Shown here: positions 8,633 to 16,449 of the stretch, one piece after another | How the letters are laid out: the number at the start of each line of letters is the position of its first letter | How positions within the stretch are numbered: the first letter of the stretch is position 1 | Assembly: GCF_021654655.1 (NCBI RefSeq) | Contig: NZ_AP025225.1 | Span: 124,001 to 188,000, forward strand | DNA length: 64,000 nucleotides | Source: Candidatus Hydrogenosomobacter endosymbioticus | GTDB taxonomy: Bacteria; Pseudomonadota; Alphaproteobacteria; Holosporales; GW7 | Direction of reading: 5' to 3' | Notes under the pieces: model-generated | Told to the model about the DNA's origin: nothing | Seen by the model: only the letters and a program-made list of their open reading frames with translations | Database searches by the model: none | Made by a program: the position numbers and the translations under genes

Positions 8633-9775
8633 ATGAATGTTAAAACAACTATATTAATAGCCGTTTGTGTTATTAAATCTATTAGTGCAATGGCTGGAAC
8701 GCATAAATTCGGAAGAAAAATGTTTCCTAACGATAAAAATGCAAGCGAAAGCGTGAGAGAAGCTATGCAATATGGCGCTATAGCAGAAAAAGATGTGTCG
8801 AAAAAGCCAATAAAGAAAATTGATAATCAAAAAAGGAAAAACAACAACGTTGCAGATAAGTCATGGAAATTGAGTTTAAGAGCAAATGTTGTAAAACCAG
8901 GTGAAGAACTGTTTTTAGAAGAAGGAGAAATTCCCGCAGACCAAAGATTCAAAAAAGTTTTGCCCAGAGCAGAGCGGGAAAAATTAGAACGCAGTGAAGT
9001 TAACCATGAAAAAGGACTTGCCCAACAGTATTTTGCGCAGCTGCCAGCTGAAGATCAGCGATATGATCAGTCAAAAGCGTCAGCGTTAAATGAGAAATAT
9101 AGATATTTCGCAACAAACGAAAATGTTTATAAGAGACTTTATGATGACGCGAGAAATAGGGTGGCGGTGAAAAATTTTGAAATTCAGAAAAAAAATTCTG
9201 GAAAATTCGACGTTGCTCCTTTTCCTTTCATAGAGGAAAAATCTCGTAATATTGCATTGGATCTGTCATGGAATGAGCTTGATCTTAAGTATAGGTCTAA
9301 TATTGATAATTTTTTTAAAAATATACTAAATCAATATTCATATCGTTCAGAAAAAAAAGGTGAAGAAGAAAGGCTTGCTGCTGAAATCGGAAATTTTATA
9401 GAAAAAGAGGCGGAGAAAAATTTTAAAGACGAGTTAAAGAAGGAGCCAGGCATGACTGGCGAGGAGAAAGAGGCCGGACTTCTCTCGTGGAAATATAAAG
9501 TAGCCGACTATTTAAAATGGAAATTCACCGTAGCAAAATTCGATAAATCCTTGAAAGAAAAGGCTATCCCATTGGTTGAATACATTTTAGAAGAAATATC
9601 TCACGATAATGAAAGAATTCTTCCAACTCTAGAGCGATTGCGAGATGCATTAAAAAATGATCTATTGGAAAAAGGTATTCGAGAGGAGCTTATTGCCGAA
9701 GAACAGGAGCAGAATCTTTTGATGCAGCGGCAAAGTAATGACAGAGGTCCTTTCCAAGTAAACTTTAATGATTAG
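8633..9775 (+). CDS. Secreted, highly charged helical protein of unknown family
   Basis: 380 residues from the ATG at 8633, chosen because AAGG lies eight bases upstream; the GTG at 8627 is too close to it. The signal peptide is MNVKTTILIAVCVIKSISAMA, cleavage before GTHKF. The mature chain is dominated by K, E, R, D and N, is predicted by eye to be almost wholly helical, and contains acidic/basic stretches such as EKKGEEERLAAEIGNFIEKE and LKWKFTVAKFDKSLKEKAI. No cysteines occur after the signal. No domain recognised. It shares general design (signal peptide, charge, size class) with the gene before it and with the one at 23741, although I see no clear sequence repeat among the three. Confidence 0.75.
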   Translation: MNVKTTILIAVCVIKSISAMAGTHKFGRKMFPNDKNASESVREAMQYGAIAEKDVSKKPIKKIDNQKRKNNNVADKSWKLSLRANVVKPGEELFLEEGEIPADQRFKKVLPRAEREKLERSEVNHEKGLAQQYFAQLPAEDQRYDQSKASALNEKYRYFATNENVYKRLYDDARNRVAVKNFEIQKKNSGKFDVAPFPFIEEKSRNIALDLSWNELDLKYRSNIDNFFKNILNQYSYRSEKKGEEERLAAEIGNFIEKEAEKNFKDELKKEPGMTGEEKEAGLLSWKYKVADYLKWKFTVAKFDKSLKEKAIPLVEYILEEISHDNERILPTLERLRDALKNDLLEKGIREELIAEEQEQNLLMQRQSNDRGPFQVNFND

Positions 9776-10081
9776 TAACAGTGAGCGGGAGCGGCCAACG
9801 GTAATATAAACGTCGATTTACTGGCAAAGGACGTGGATTAATAAAAAAAGAGATAGCTGGCTTGCGTGTATTATCATTTTTAAGCAAGCGTTACGAAAAA
9901 GCCGCTCGGCCAACACATATGTTGCGGGCGGCGTCTTTTCGGACATTTATTTGTGCTTAGGTCTGTTCTAAGTCTAAGAAAGGCGGCGCGGGTTATTCCT
10001 CGCAATACAAGAAAGGCTGCTACGGAGCAACTTATCCTATTACATAATATACGCAAAAATCATGAAGCTATGGATGAAATG
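9776..10081. other. Intergenic region, 306 bp, with two hairpins
   Basis: Contains a 6-bp hairpin (GCTTGC at 9860-9865 with GCAAGC at 9884-9889) and the stronger terminator described separately at 9895-9932. No coding frame is convincing; the plus-strand frame at 9953-10144 runs into the tRNA-His gene and is discounted. Confidence 0.5.
9895..9932 (-). terminator. Terminator downstream of tRNA-His, probably bidirectional
   Basis: On the minus strand an imperfect hairpin (GCCGCCCG pairing with CGAGCGGC, then CAACA with TGTTG, one small bulge) is followed by TTTTTCG. This would end transcription of the tRNA-His unit. On the plus strand the same stem is followed by GTCTTTTC, so it may also stop reading from the secreted-protein gene. 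Confidence 0.65.
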
Positions 10082-10156
10082 GGCGAGCGACCGGGATCGA
10101 ACCGGCGACCTTTAGAGCCACAATCTAACGCTCTAACCAACTGAGCTACGCCCGCC
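10082..10156 (-). tRNA. tRNA-His (anticodon GTG)
   Basis: Full cloverleaf on the minus strand. Acceptor GCGGGCG (10155-10149) pairs with CGCTCGC (10089-10083), one G-T pair. D arm GCTC...GAGC, anticodon stem TTAGA/TCTAA around TTGTGGC, T arm GCCGG/CCGGT with TTCGATC. The encoded base before the acceptor is G (10156) and the discriminator is C (10082), giving the classical G-1:C73 pair recognised by histidyl-tRNA synthetase. CCA is not encoded, so it must be added. Confidence 0.97.
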
Positions 10157-10167
10157 ACACAACGTCG

Positions 10168-10197
10168 ATGATGGCTGACGGATAAGCGTTTTGTCAA
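10168..10197 (-). promoter_or_regulatory. Promoter of tRNA-His
   Basis: On the minus strand TTGACA (10197-10192, consensus -35), an 18-base spacer and CATCAT (10173-10168). The predicted start lies a few bases before the tRNA 5' end. Confidence 0.6.
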
Positions 10198-10263
10198 GGC
10201 TAAGAATTTCCCGAACCAAATAGTTTCTGCTGAAAAATTTTCTCGGACCCGCAAGGAGGCAAA

Positions 10264-10830
10264 CTACATGTTTTGCTTCGACCTATACAAGTGACACAGA
10301 GCTACGGCTGCTGCATCTGCGCTGTCAGCTGGTATGTTTGAACGAGTTCCAAGCTCTACCATGATTGTCCGTGTAACTTGCTTTTTGTCTGCTAGTCCAA
10401 ATCCAGTTACAGTTTTTTTTATAGAGTTTGGGCTGTATTCTACGGTTTTTATTTGTAAACTTCCAAAAGCTGTCAAGCAGGCTCCTCTTGCAAAACATAA
10501 GGAAATCGATGACTCTGGATTTATGTTGATGAATACTTTCTCTATTGCTGCTATTGATGGTTTAAATTCTTGGATTATCGAGCCAATCTCTGAATATATT
10601 TTTGCAAGTCTTTTCTGTATTTCGTCTTTTGAGCTTGTACGAATGACGCCTAACTCTAAACAATTAACGGCATTTAACTTCCTACTAGACGCTTCTATTA
10701 TCGCATATCCAGTTTTGTTGAGCCCTGGATCTACGCCTAAAATTCTGTAATTTTTTTCATCATAACAATTTTTTTCCTCTTTTTTTTCTGCAGCAGGCAT
10801 TTCTTTACTGGCTTTTTCCGACATTCGCAT
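10264..10830 (-). CDS. ruvC: RuvC Holliday junction endonuclease
   Basis: Resolves four-way DNA junctions with RuvAB. 188 residues; the four acidic catalytic residues are all visible: D34 in LGVDPGLNKTG, E97 in AAIEKVF, and D169/D172 in ADSADAAAVALCH. The ATG at 10830 has AGGAAA just upstream. An extra lysine/glutamate-rich leader of about 27 residues precedes the catalytic core compared with most RuvC proteins. ruvA and ruvB are not adjacent. It is divergent from tolQ, with which it shares an 83-bp control region. Confidence 0.96.
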   Translation of the reverse strand: MRMSEKASKEMPAAEKKEEKNCYDEKNYRILGVDPGLNKTGYAIIEASSRKLNAVNCLELGVIRTSSKDEIQKRLAKIYSEIGSIIQEFKPSIAAIEKVFININPESSISLCFARGACLTAFGSLQIKTVEYSPNSIKKTVTGFGLADKKQVTRTIMVELGTRSNIPADSADAAAVALCHLYRSKQNM

Positions 10831-10849
10831 CTTTTCCTGAGGGTTCCAC

Positions 10850-10891
10850 TTAACATAAAGTTAATACTTTTCTATCATAGATAGTAGAAAA
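10850..10891 (+). promoter_or_regulatory. tolQRA promoter overlapping a palindrome
   Basis: TTAACA at 10850-10855, 17-base spacer, TATCAT at 10873-10878. The -10 hexamer lies inside an inverted repeat, TTTTCTA at 10868-10874 and TAGAAAA at 10885-10891, with CTATC/GATAG nested inside. A dyad covering the -10 box is where a repressor could act (inference). Confidence 0.5.
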
Positions 10892-10913
10892 AAGTTTTAT
10901 CTCGGAGGTATCT

Positions 10914-11618
10914 TTGACCGATTGTGGAGTTTGTGTGTCTGCTGGAGGGTTGTCACTTTGGGCGATGTTTTTGCAGGCAGATCTTGTGGTGAAGTCTGTA
11001 ATGGTTCTTCTTGCGCTTCTTTCTGTTCGTTCTTGGACTGTTATATTTTCAAAATTCATGTCTATAAAGAGAGCGCGAGAGGAAGCTGAGGAAGTAATGG
11101 ACTATGCGGACCAACGCGATATTCTGGATGGAGGGATTCATATGGCGACTGGACTCAGCGGTTCGTTTGCGGATCTTATGGTTTTGTCTGTTCAAGAGAC
11201 TCAGAAAGCAAAAGATTATGGTTCTGCAGGCTTGTCCATGTGGCATCAGCATTTGTTGCAGCTCATGGGGGTTATAATGGAAGAGCAAAAAGACGAGCTG
11301 CACAAAGGGCTAGGATTTTTAGATTGGTGCGCTGCCGCGTCTCCATTTATAGGTTTATTCGGAACGGTTTGGGGTATCATGCATAGCTTTCATGTCGCCG
11401 TATCTGGAAAAGCTGATATTGCAGTGATAGCTCCTGGAATGGCAGAGGCATTATTCGCCACAGCAATGGGGCTTGTTGTTGCTATACCGTGCTTAATTGC
11501 ATATAACAAGCTGTCTTTAGAGGTGATCCGCTTTACATTGAAAATGGAGAACTTTGCTCAAGAATTAAGTGCAGCAGCACTTCAAAAAGTCTGCACTAGT
11601 AAATCTGATTTTCTATAG
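10914..11618 (+). CDS. tolQ: TolQ, proton-channel subunit of the Tol system
   Basis: 234 residues in the MotA/TolQ/ExbB family: first membrane helix at about residues 10-40, a cytoplasmic loop, then two helices with the hallmark GLFGTVWGIMHSF and the A-rich pore stretch GMAEALFATAMGLVVAIP. TolQ with TolR converts proton flow into movement of TolA during outer-membrane constriction at division. The start is TTG 10914, set by a strong CGGAGG five bases upstream. First gene of tolQRA, with 17 bp to tolR. Confidence 0.96.
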   Translation: MTDCGVCVSAGGLSLWAMFLQADLVVKSVMVLLALLSVRSWTVIFSKFMSIKRAREEAEEVMDYADQRDILDGGIHMATGLSGSFADLMVLSVQETQKAKDYGSAGLSMWHQHLLQLMGVIMEEQKDELHKGLGFLDWCAAASPFIGLFGTVWGIMHSFHVAVSGKADIAVIAPGMAEALFATAMGLVVAIPCLIAYNKLSLEVIRFTLKMENFAQELSAAALQKVCTSKSDFL

Positions 11619-11635
11619 CTTGGGGGTTTGTTATT

Positions 11636-12079
11636 ATGGGAAAATCGTCGTTTAGTTTATTTGGAAGCGGTGCAAGCTCTGCTCTTTTTAAGACCGGAGA
11701 CACGAAGTCAAAAATAAACGTCACTCCATTTGTAGATGTTATGCTTGTGCTTCTTGTGATATTCATAACTGCAGCTCCTGTAATAAAAAACAATATAAAC
11801 GTTGACCTTCCAGAATCAAGTGCAGCACCAGCTACCTCAGAAAAAAAGCCTTTATCCGTAAGCCTGGATAAAGACGGGAAAATATTTCTTGATGACAAAG
11901 AACTAAGCAAAGATGAGCTTTTTCATGCTCTGTCTTCCATGGAGGATGCGAAAAGCGAAAGGATACACCTGTTTGCAGATAAGTCTTTGTCCTACGCGCA
12001 GGTGGTGGATGCTATGAATGCTATTGTAGCCGCAGGTTTTACGAAAGTGGCGCTTGTTACTGATGGTGAGAAAAAGTAG
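11636..12079 (+). CDS. tolR: TolR, proton-channel subunit of the Tol system
   Basis: 147 residues, ExbD/TolR family. One membrane helix near the N-terminus carries the proton-path aspartate in INVTPFVDVMLVLLVIFI, followed by a periplasmic domain ending in SYAQVVDAMNAIVAAGFTKVALVTD. Works with TolQ and TolA. The ATG follows a GGGGG-containing site. Lies between tolQ and tolA, with 15 bp to tolA. Confidence 0.96.
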   Translation: MGKSSFSLFGSGASSALFKTGDTKSKINVTPFVDVMLVLLVIFITAAPVIKNNINVDLPESSAAPATSEKKPLSVSLDKDGKIFLDDKELSKDELFHALSSMEDAKSERIHLFADKSLSYAQVVDAMNAIVAAGFTKVALVTDGEKK

Positions 12080-12094
12080 GAAAGAGCGAATAAC

Positions 12095-12961
12095 ATGAGC
12101 AATGATAAAAAAGGGTTTTTGCTATCGGCGCTTTTTCATGCGTTAATAGTCGCTTTTTGCTTTTTTGGCTCAATGTATATGAGCGATAAACTCAAAATAG
12201 AAGAAGCTCCTCCGTGCACAATTCCCATAGATGTTGTTGCAGTGAGCGATATATCAAAAGCCCCACCTTCAAGGCGAAAAGCCGAGGACCCGCCTCCTCA
12301 AGAGCATGCTCGCGATCCAGATCCCAAGAAAGAAGAACCTAAGGAAAAAGAAGTCAGGAAAGACGCTTCTATGGAAGAGCTAATACAAAAGAAGCTATCT
12401 GAAAGAAAAGAAAAATCACATGTAAAAGAAAAGCAAAAAGCGCAAGACAAAAAACATGATAAAAAAAAGATAACCAAGAAACAGCCGACCAAAAAAAATA
12501 ATGTAAAAAAGTTGCGTGGACAAAAAAACAATTCTTCAGATCAGCAGGACTTTATGCGTTTTCTCAAGGACGTTAGGAAGGATAAGTCTGATGCTCCTGT
12601 TGCCGATACGCCTATGACTGACGATAACTCAAAGTCAAACTATGGGGCTTCGTCCGTTGGGGAGTTATCTATGAGTATAGTAGACCGAGTTAGGAACCAG
12701 CTTGAAAGTTGTTGGAGAATCCCGCTTGGAGCTCAGAATTCAGGAAACATAGTTGTAGTTGTACTTTTAGAAATGAATCCTGATGCAACTGTTAGAAAAG
12801 CTACAATACTTCATAATGAAGGGACAACAAATCACCCCATGTATAAAGTGGCAGCAGAAAGCGCTCTTCAAGCTGTGTTTCATCCAGACTGCAACCCCCT
12901 TGTGCTTCCGCTTGACCAATATGAAAAATGGAAGATTTTTAAATTCAGGTTCATTAGATGA
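12095..12961 (+). CDS. tolA: TolA, periplasm-spanning arm of the Tol system
   Basis: 288 residues in three parts: N-terminal cytoplasmic stub and membrane helix (FLLSALFHALIVAFCFFGSMYM), a long lysine/glutamate-rich and proline-rich spacer (about residues 50-175) expected to be helical or extended, and a C-terminal globular domain starting near SIVDRVRNQLESCWRIP, the conserved TolA/TonB-type fold. TolA links the inner-membrane motor to TolB/Pal at the outer membrane. tolB and pal, normally next, are missing: the downstream sequence runs straight into tRNA-Val. Confidence 0.93.
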   Translation: MSNDKKGFLLSALFHALIVAFCFFGSMYMSDKLKIEEAPPCTIPIDVVAVSDISKAPPSRRKAEDPPPQEHARDPDPKKEEPKEKEVRKDASMEELIQKKLSERKEKSHVKEKQKAQDKKHDKKKITKKQPTKKNNVKKLRGQKNNSSDQQDFMRFLKDVRKDKSDAPVADTPMTDDNSKSNYGASSVGELSMSIVDRVRNQLESCWRIPLGAQNSGNIVVVVLLEMNPDATVRKATILHNEGTTNHPMYKVAAESALQAVFHPDCNPLVLPLDQYEKWKIFKFRFIR

Positions 12962-13105
12962 CAGAAATATATAATGTATAAACTTGATGCAAAAAATTAA
13001 TTGCGGAATATGACATAATATGCCATGTATCATGTAATATAATTTTATTAAGCTAAAAGATGACCTTTTTTGTGTATTTTTTGTATGGTCGTGTTTTGCT
13101 TCCTA

Positions 13106-13134
13106 TTGTATTTTTTGCAGCAATTTGTTAATAA
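13106..13134 (+). promoter_or_regulatory. Promoter of tRNA-Val
   Basis: TTGTAT at 13106-13111, 17-base spacer, TAATAA at 13129-13134, start expected near 13141, seven bases before the tRNA. Confidence 0.5.
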
Positions 13135-13147
13135 TACTTCTGTCATG

Positions 13148-13219
13148 GGGCGTATAGCTCAGCGGTAGAGCACTACGTTGACATCGTAGGGGTCATAGGT
13201 TCAATCCCTGTTACGCCCA
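13148..13219 (+). tRNA. tRNA-Val (anticodon GAC)
   Basis: Acceptor GGGCGTA pairs with TACGCCC (13212-13218), A73 at 13219. D arm GCTC/GAGC with a short loop, anticodon stem CTACG/CGTAG around TTGACAT, T arm AGG TTCAATC CCT. CCA is not encoded. A T8 run about 12 bases downstream may end the transcript. Confidence 0.96.
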
Positions 13220-13360
13220 TGTTAGTTGCAGTTTTTTTTGTTTGTGCTTTCTGTTGTATTTTGTTTTTGGCAGCAAAGAGGCTCTGTTTTTAGAGGGTTA
13301 ATTGTTTTTTTACTAGATCGATGATAATATGTCAGTACAGGTGTTATAGCGTTTTTAATT

Positions 13361-14047
13361 ATGGCTTACAACATGGGCTCTTCGATAAGGAGCAGAGCAG
13401 AGGTGGGGCTTCGACAATACATAATGAATGTGTATGGATATATGGGGCTTGGGATTGGTCTTACTGCGGCGATAGCATTTTGCATTTATTCGTTTAGGCT
13501 TGACGGTCTTGCGGCCGGAGGGTCGATAATTGCTGCTTTTGCCATGCTTGGGATCGGTTTTTATTTCTCTTTTGCATGGAATAAGATCAGCTTTTTTAGG
13601 GCGCAGTCATTGTTTTGGGTATACGCGGCTCTTATGGGGATTTTTATTTCGCATGTATTCTATATTTACACTCCTATAAGTATAGTGAAGGCGGCTTTTG
13701 TAGCTGCATCAACGTTTGGGTGTGCGAGCGCGTATGGGCACGTTACGCAAAGAGACCTGACTTCTGTCGCGTCGTTTTTGTTGATAGGTCTTGTGGGCGT
13801 GATGCTAGCGAGCGTCGTTAATTTGTTTTTGTCTAACTCTGTTGTTGATTTTGTTATCTCTGTTGTCGGCGTTATGGTGTTTTTAGGTATTGCAGCGTAT
13901 CAGACGCAGGCTCTTAAGCAGATGTACTTTAGGGCGCGCTCGGAGGAGGAGCAGAATAAGATGGCTATATTCGGAGCTCTTAATTTGTATCTTGCCATAG
14001 TTAATATTTTTATATTTCTTCTTCACCTTGTCGGAGAAAGAAAATAG
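13361..14047 (+). CDS. Bax inhibitor-1 / YccA family membrane protein
   Basis: 228 residues with about seven hydrophobic segments. The N-terminal pattern RSRAEVGLRQYIMNVYGYMGLGIGLTAAIAF and the C-terminal ALNLYLAIVNIFIFLLHLVGERK are typical of alphaproteobacterial members of the family. Relatives are inner-membrane proteins; some leak calcium or protons, and E. coli YccA inhibits FtsH. The actual role here is unknown. It stands alone, with a good terminator behind it. No clear ribosome-binding site precedes the ATG. Confidence 0.9.
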   Translation: MAYNMGSSIRSRAEVGLRQYIMNVYGYMGLGIGLTAAIAFCIYSFRLDGLAAGGSIIAAFAMLGIGFYFSFAWNKISFFRAQSLFWVYAALMGIFISHVFYIYTPISIVKAAFVAASTFGCASAYGHVTQRDLTSVASFLLIGLVGVMLASVVNLFLSNSVVDFVISVVGVMVFLGIAAYQTQALKQMYFRARSEEEQNKMAIFGALNLYLAIVNIFIFLLHLVGERK

Positions 14048-14091
14048 TTTTTCTGTTTTTACAAATAAGATAAGATAGAAGTGATTTGAAA

Positions 14092-14132
14092 GCGCTTGGG
14101 GTTTTTGTATAGACCCTGGCGCGTTTTCTTTT
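14092..14132 (+). terminator. Rho-independent terminator after the BI-1 family gene
   Basis: Stem GCGC-TT-GGG at 14092-14100 pairs with CCC-TG-GCGC at 14114-14122 (one wobble and one mismatch), followed by TTTTCTTTT. Confidence 0.65.
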
Positions 14133-14157
14133 ATATCGTTTTTTGTAACGTATCTAA

Positions 14158-14169
14158 TAGCGCGCGCTA
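14158..14169. other. 12-bp perfect palindrome TAGCGCGCGCTA
   Basis: A self-complementary GC-alternating dodecamer, bounded on both sides by TAATAGCG-like sequence, about 70 bp before the small protein gene at 14239. Possible regulator site; nothing more can be said. Confidence 0.4.
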
Positions 14170-14238
14170 ATAGCGTTTAATAAAAATTAAACTTAAATCA
14201 AACCATGTTTTCATATTTTTTGAATTGGAGATTATGCA

Positions 14239-14574
14239 ATGAATAGCAAAAATACACTATATGCACCTAAGCACAATATTGAGGATACACTGCCAGTTTG
14301 CGATAAAAAACGACGAAAAGTGATAGAAAAGTCTGGGAAAAACACGAAATCTGAGGCTTTATGCGGATTTGTTTCTGAAATAGAAGATCTGTTTCACAAA
14401 GCAATGGAGACAGGGAAACTTAGTGTTGCTCTTAAAGCCAAGGAAATGTTAGCAAAGATAAAGGGGTTGTTTCAGAAAAAGACTAGCGATATGAAGCCTG
14501 TTAGCCAATGGAGCGATGATGAAATCCAAGCCGTTATAGATGAGCTAGAACAAATGAGCGAGGAGGCTTCATAG
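14239..14574 (+). CDS. Small helical protein resembling terminase small-subunit tails
   Basis: 111 residues, start ATG with GGAG eight bases before it. The N-terminal 40 residues are basic and disordered-looking. The remainder is helical, with LFHKAMETGKLSVALKAKEMLAKIKGLFQK followed by WSDDEIQAVIDELEQM. The phrase ALKAKEMLAKIKGLF is like the ALKAKELLGKHLGLF run found in small terminase subunits and related DNA-binding proteins of phages. No other phage gene is near, so this may be a domesticated fragment or an unrelated helical protein. Function not assigned. Confidence 0.7.
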   Translation: MNSKNTLYAPKHNIEDTLPVCDKKRRKVIEKSGKNTKSEALCGFVSEIEDLFHKAMETGKLSVALKAKEMLAKIKGLFQKKTSDMKPVSQWSDDEIQAVIDELEQMSEEAS

Positions 14575-14641
14575 AAAATTGTTATCATTTTGTTATAGAG
14601 GCGTTGCATGAGTTGCATACGTCGTTTTTCCCATTTTCTGC

Positions 14642-14669
14642 TTGCAGTTTTTTTTTGATTGTGTATCCT
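14642..14669 (+). promoter_or_regulatory. Promoter of the CAT-anticodon tRNA
   Basis: TTGCAG at 14642-14647, a T-rich 16-base spacer, TATCCT at 14664-14669; start expected around 14676, just before the tRNA. Confidence 0.45.
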
Positions 14670-14679
14670 ATCTAGATCG

Positions 14680-14752
14680 GGGCCCGTAGTTCAGCGGTTA
14701 GAACTCGCCGCTCATAACGGTGGTGTCGTTGGTTCGAATCCAGCCGGGCCCA
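14680..14752 (+). tRNA. tRNA with CAT anticodon, probably tRNA-Ile2
   Basis: Acceptor GGGCCCG pairs with CGGGCCC (14745-14751), A73 at 14752. D arm GTTC/GAAC, anticodon arm CGCCG-CTCATAA-CGGTG, T arm GTTGG-TTCGAAT-CCAGC. The window also holds an elongator tRNA-Met (46609) and an initiator (51122), so a third CAT gene is best read as tRNA-Ile2, whose C34 is changed to lysidine by TilS so that it reads AUA. The D and T arms resemble E. coli ileX more than elongator Met. Followed at once by a T7 run. Confidence 0.85.
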
Positions 14753-15120
14753 TTTTTTTCTCCCATTTTTGTTTGGATCTCTTTAGATTTCTTTGGACTT
14801 GTATTTTGTATTAAGTCTTAATCCTACGCATTTTCTTGCGGCTCTTCTTTTATTTTTTATTTTCTATGCAATGGAATTGCAAAATTAGCATCCTTGTATT
14901 ATGTAATTGCTCGTATAGTAGCTAATGTTTTTTTGGTCTCTTATTAACGATCGTGGGCGAGGATGGTTATTTATCTGCTGTGTTTTATGACCATGTTGAG
15001 CTTCTGGTATTTTTGGCTAAATTCTTGAAGTGCGCGCAAAAAGCGTATTTCTATTTTTTAGATATGCTGTTATAATGCGCACATGTTCTTATGCTGTGTT
15101 TTGTCGAAGGGCTGTTTGTT
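14753..15120. other. Intergenic region, 368 bp, before the ribosomal operon
   Basis: No gene recognised. It begins with the T-run ending the tRNA and ends with the extended -10 promoter described at 15068-15076. The L24/L14/S17/L29 genes that normally precede rplE are not here. Confidence 0.6.
15068..15076 (+). promoter_or_regulatory. Extended -10 promoter of the rplE-adk operon
   Basis: TGTTATAAT, a perfect extended -10 box (TGnTATAAT). The -35 area (TTTCTA around 15048) is poor, as expected for extended -10 promoters. The start of transcription would be near 15083. Confidence 0.6.
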
Positions 15121-15660
15121 ATGGTTATGGTGCGGTTGCGGCAGATATATGAGGAATCTATTACGCCTGAGCTTATAAAGGAGTTTGGGTATTTTAATAT
15201 TCATCAGGTTCCGAAATTAGAGAAGATAGTGATAAATATGGGGCTCGGCAGGAAAGACAAAAAAGTCGCTGAGGCGGCCATGGAGGAGCTTGCTGCTATA
15301 TCTGGTCAGAGGCCGGTTAGGACCGTTGCTAGAAAGTCTATAGCGGGATTTAAGCTCCGTGAGGGAATGGATGTTGGTGTGAAGGTGACTTTGCGTAAAG
15401 CGCGTATGTATGAGTTTTTAGATAGGTTCGTTACCATAGCAATGCCTAGAATAAGGGATTTTCGCGGATTGTCGCTGAAGAGTTTTGATGGAAGCGGGAA
15501 TTTGTCTGTTGGTATAAAGGAGCACTATATATTTCCAGAAGTTAATTACGATAGGGTTGACCATATTTTGGGTATGGACATATCTATTGTGACAACGGCT
15601 AAGACTGATGACGAAGGCCGTTCTTTGTTGCAGAAATTTGGGGTTCCTTTCAGGAGTTGA
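15121..15660 (+). CDS. rplE: 50S ribosomal protein L5
   Basis: 5S-rRNA-binding protein of the large-subunit central protuberance. The family core is present: [34 protein letters not shown], and [23 protein letters not shown]. The ATG at 15121 lies nine bases behind GAAGGG; two in-frame ATGs (15091 upstream and 15127 downstream) are possible, and 15127 matches the usual MxRL start. It is the first gene of the operon here, though it is normally mid-operon behind rplX. Confidence 0.96.
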   Translation: MVMVRLRQIYEESITPELIKEFGYFNIHQVPKLEKIVINMGLGRKDKKVAEAAMEELAAISGQRPVRTVARKSIAGFKLREGMDVGVKVTLRKARMYEFLDRFVTIAMPRIRDFRGLSLKSFDGSGNLSVGIKEHYIFPEVNYDRVDHILGMDISIVTTAKTDDEGRSLLQKFGVPFRS

Positions 15661-15708
15661 AGTTGTTTTTTGTGGTTGTATTATAATTGGAAGTTTGAGG
15701 GATTTGCG

Positions 15709-16014
15709 ATGGCTAGAAAAGGTTCTATAGAGAGCAATGATTTTAAGAAGAGGCTTGCTAAGAGGTTTGCTGATAAGCGTGCGAAGATGAAGTCTGTTGT
15801 GATGGACAAGTCGGCTTCTATCGAAGAGAGGTTTAACATGGCTTTGAGGCTCGCGAAGCTTCCGAGGAACAGTTCTCGGGTTCGCGTGAGGTCCAGGTGT
15901 GTTTTGAGCGGAAGACCTCGTGCTGTATATAGATTCTGCAATCTTTCTAGGATAGCGTTTAGGGATCTTGCTACCAGCGGGAGGCTTCCTGGAGTTAAAA
16001 GGTCGAGTTGGTAA
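15709..16014 (+). CDS. rpsN: 30S ribosomal protein S14
   Basis: 101 residues from the ATG at 15709 (GAGGG just before it), beginning MARKGSIESNDFKKRLAKRF and ending RLPGVKRSSW. This is the long zinc-independent form: the usual CxxC pairs are absent, and only one cysteine sits in RCVLSGRPR. It binds 16S rRNA in the small-subunit head. Upstream in-frame codons belong to the intergenic space. Confidence 0.96.
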   Translation: MARKGSIESNDFKKRLAKRFADKRAKMKSVVMDKSASIEERFNMALRLAKLPRNSSRVRVRSRCVLSGRPRAVYRFCNLSRIAFRDLATSGRLPGVKRSSW

Positions 16015-16059
16015 GCGGCTTGTGGCGGTTGAATTGTGTGAAAGTTTGAGGAGGAAAGT

Positions 16060-16449
16060 ATGTCTTTTTCTGATCCGATAGGAGATATGATAACTAGGAT
16101 AGTGAATGCTCAGCGTGCTGGACATGAGTTTGTCGTCGTTCCTGTATCGAAAATGAAAGAAAGTATAGCGAATGTTTTGCATAAGGAAGGCTATGTTTCC
16201 TCTGTGTCTATGGGCGATGATGGAAGGAGTTTGCTTATTGGGCTTAAGTATTTTAATGCTTCTCCGGTGATTAGGTATATGAAGCGTGTTTCGAAGCCGA
16301 GTGTACGAATATATTCTGGGGTTAAAAGGCTTCCTCGCGTTGCTAATGGGCTTGGTAATGCCGTGCTTACGACTTCTCGTGGAGTTATGTCTGATAATGA
16401 CGCGAGGAATATAGGGGTTGGCGGAGAGGTGCTTTTTTATGTTGCATAG
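16060..16449 (+). CDS. rpsH: 30S ribosomal protein S8
   Basis: 129 residues, starting MSFSDPIGDMITRIVNAQRAG and ending in the conserved TTSRGVMSDNDARNIGVGGEVLFYVA. It binds the central domain of 16S rRNA and in other bacteria represses the spc operon by binding its mRNA. GAGGA precedes the ATG by about seven bases. An unusually long gap follows before rplF. Confidence 0.96.
   Translation: MSFSDPIGDMITRIVNAQRAGHEFVVVPVSKMKESIANVLHKEGYVSSVSMGDDGRSLLIGLKYFNASPVIRYMKRVSKPSVRIYSGVKRLPRVANGLGNAVLTTSRGVMSDNDARNIGVGGEVLFYVA

Noticed and set aside
9953-10144. 63-codon plus-strand frame
   Set aside because: Runs through the tRNA-His gene on the opposite strand.
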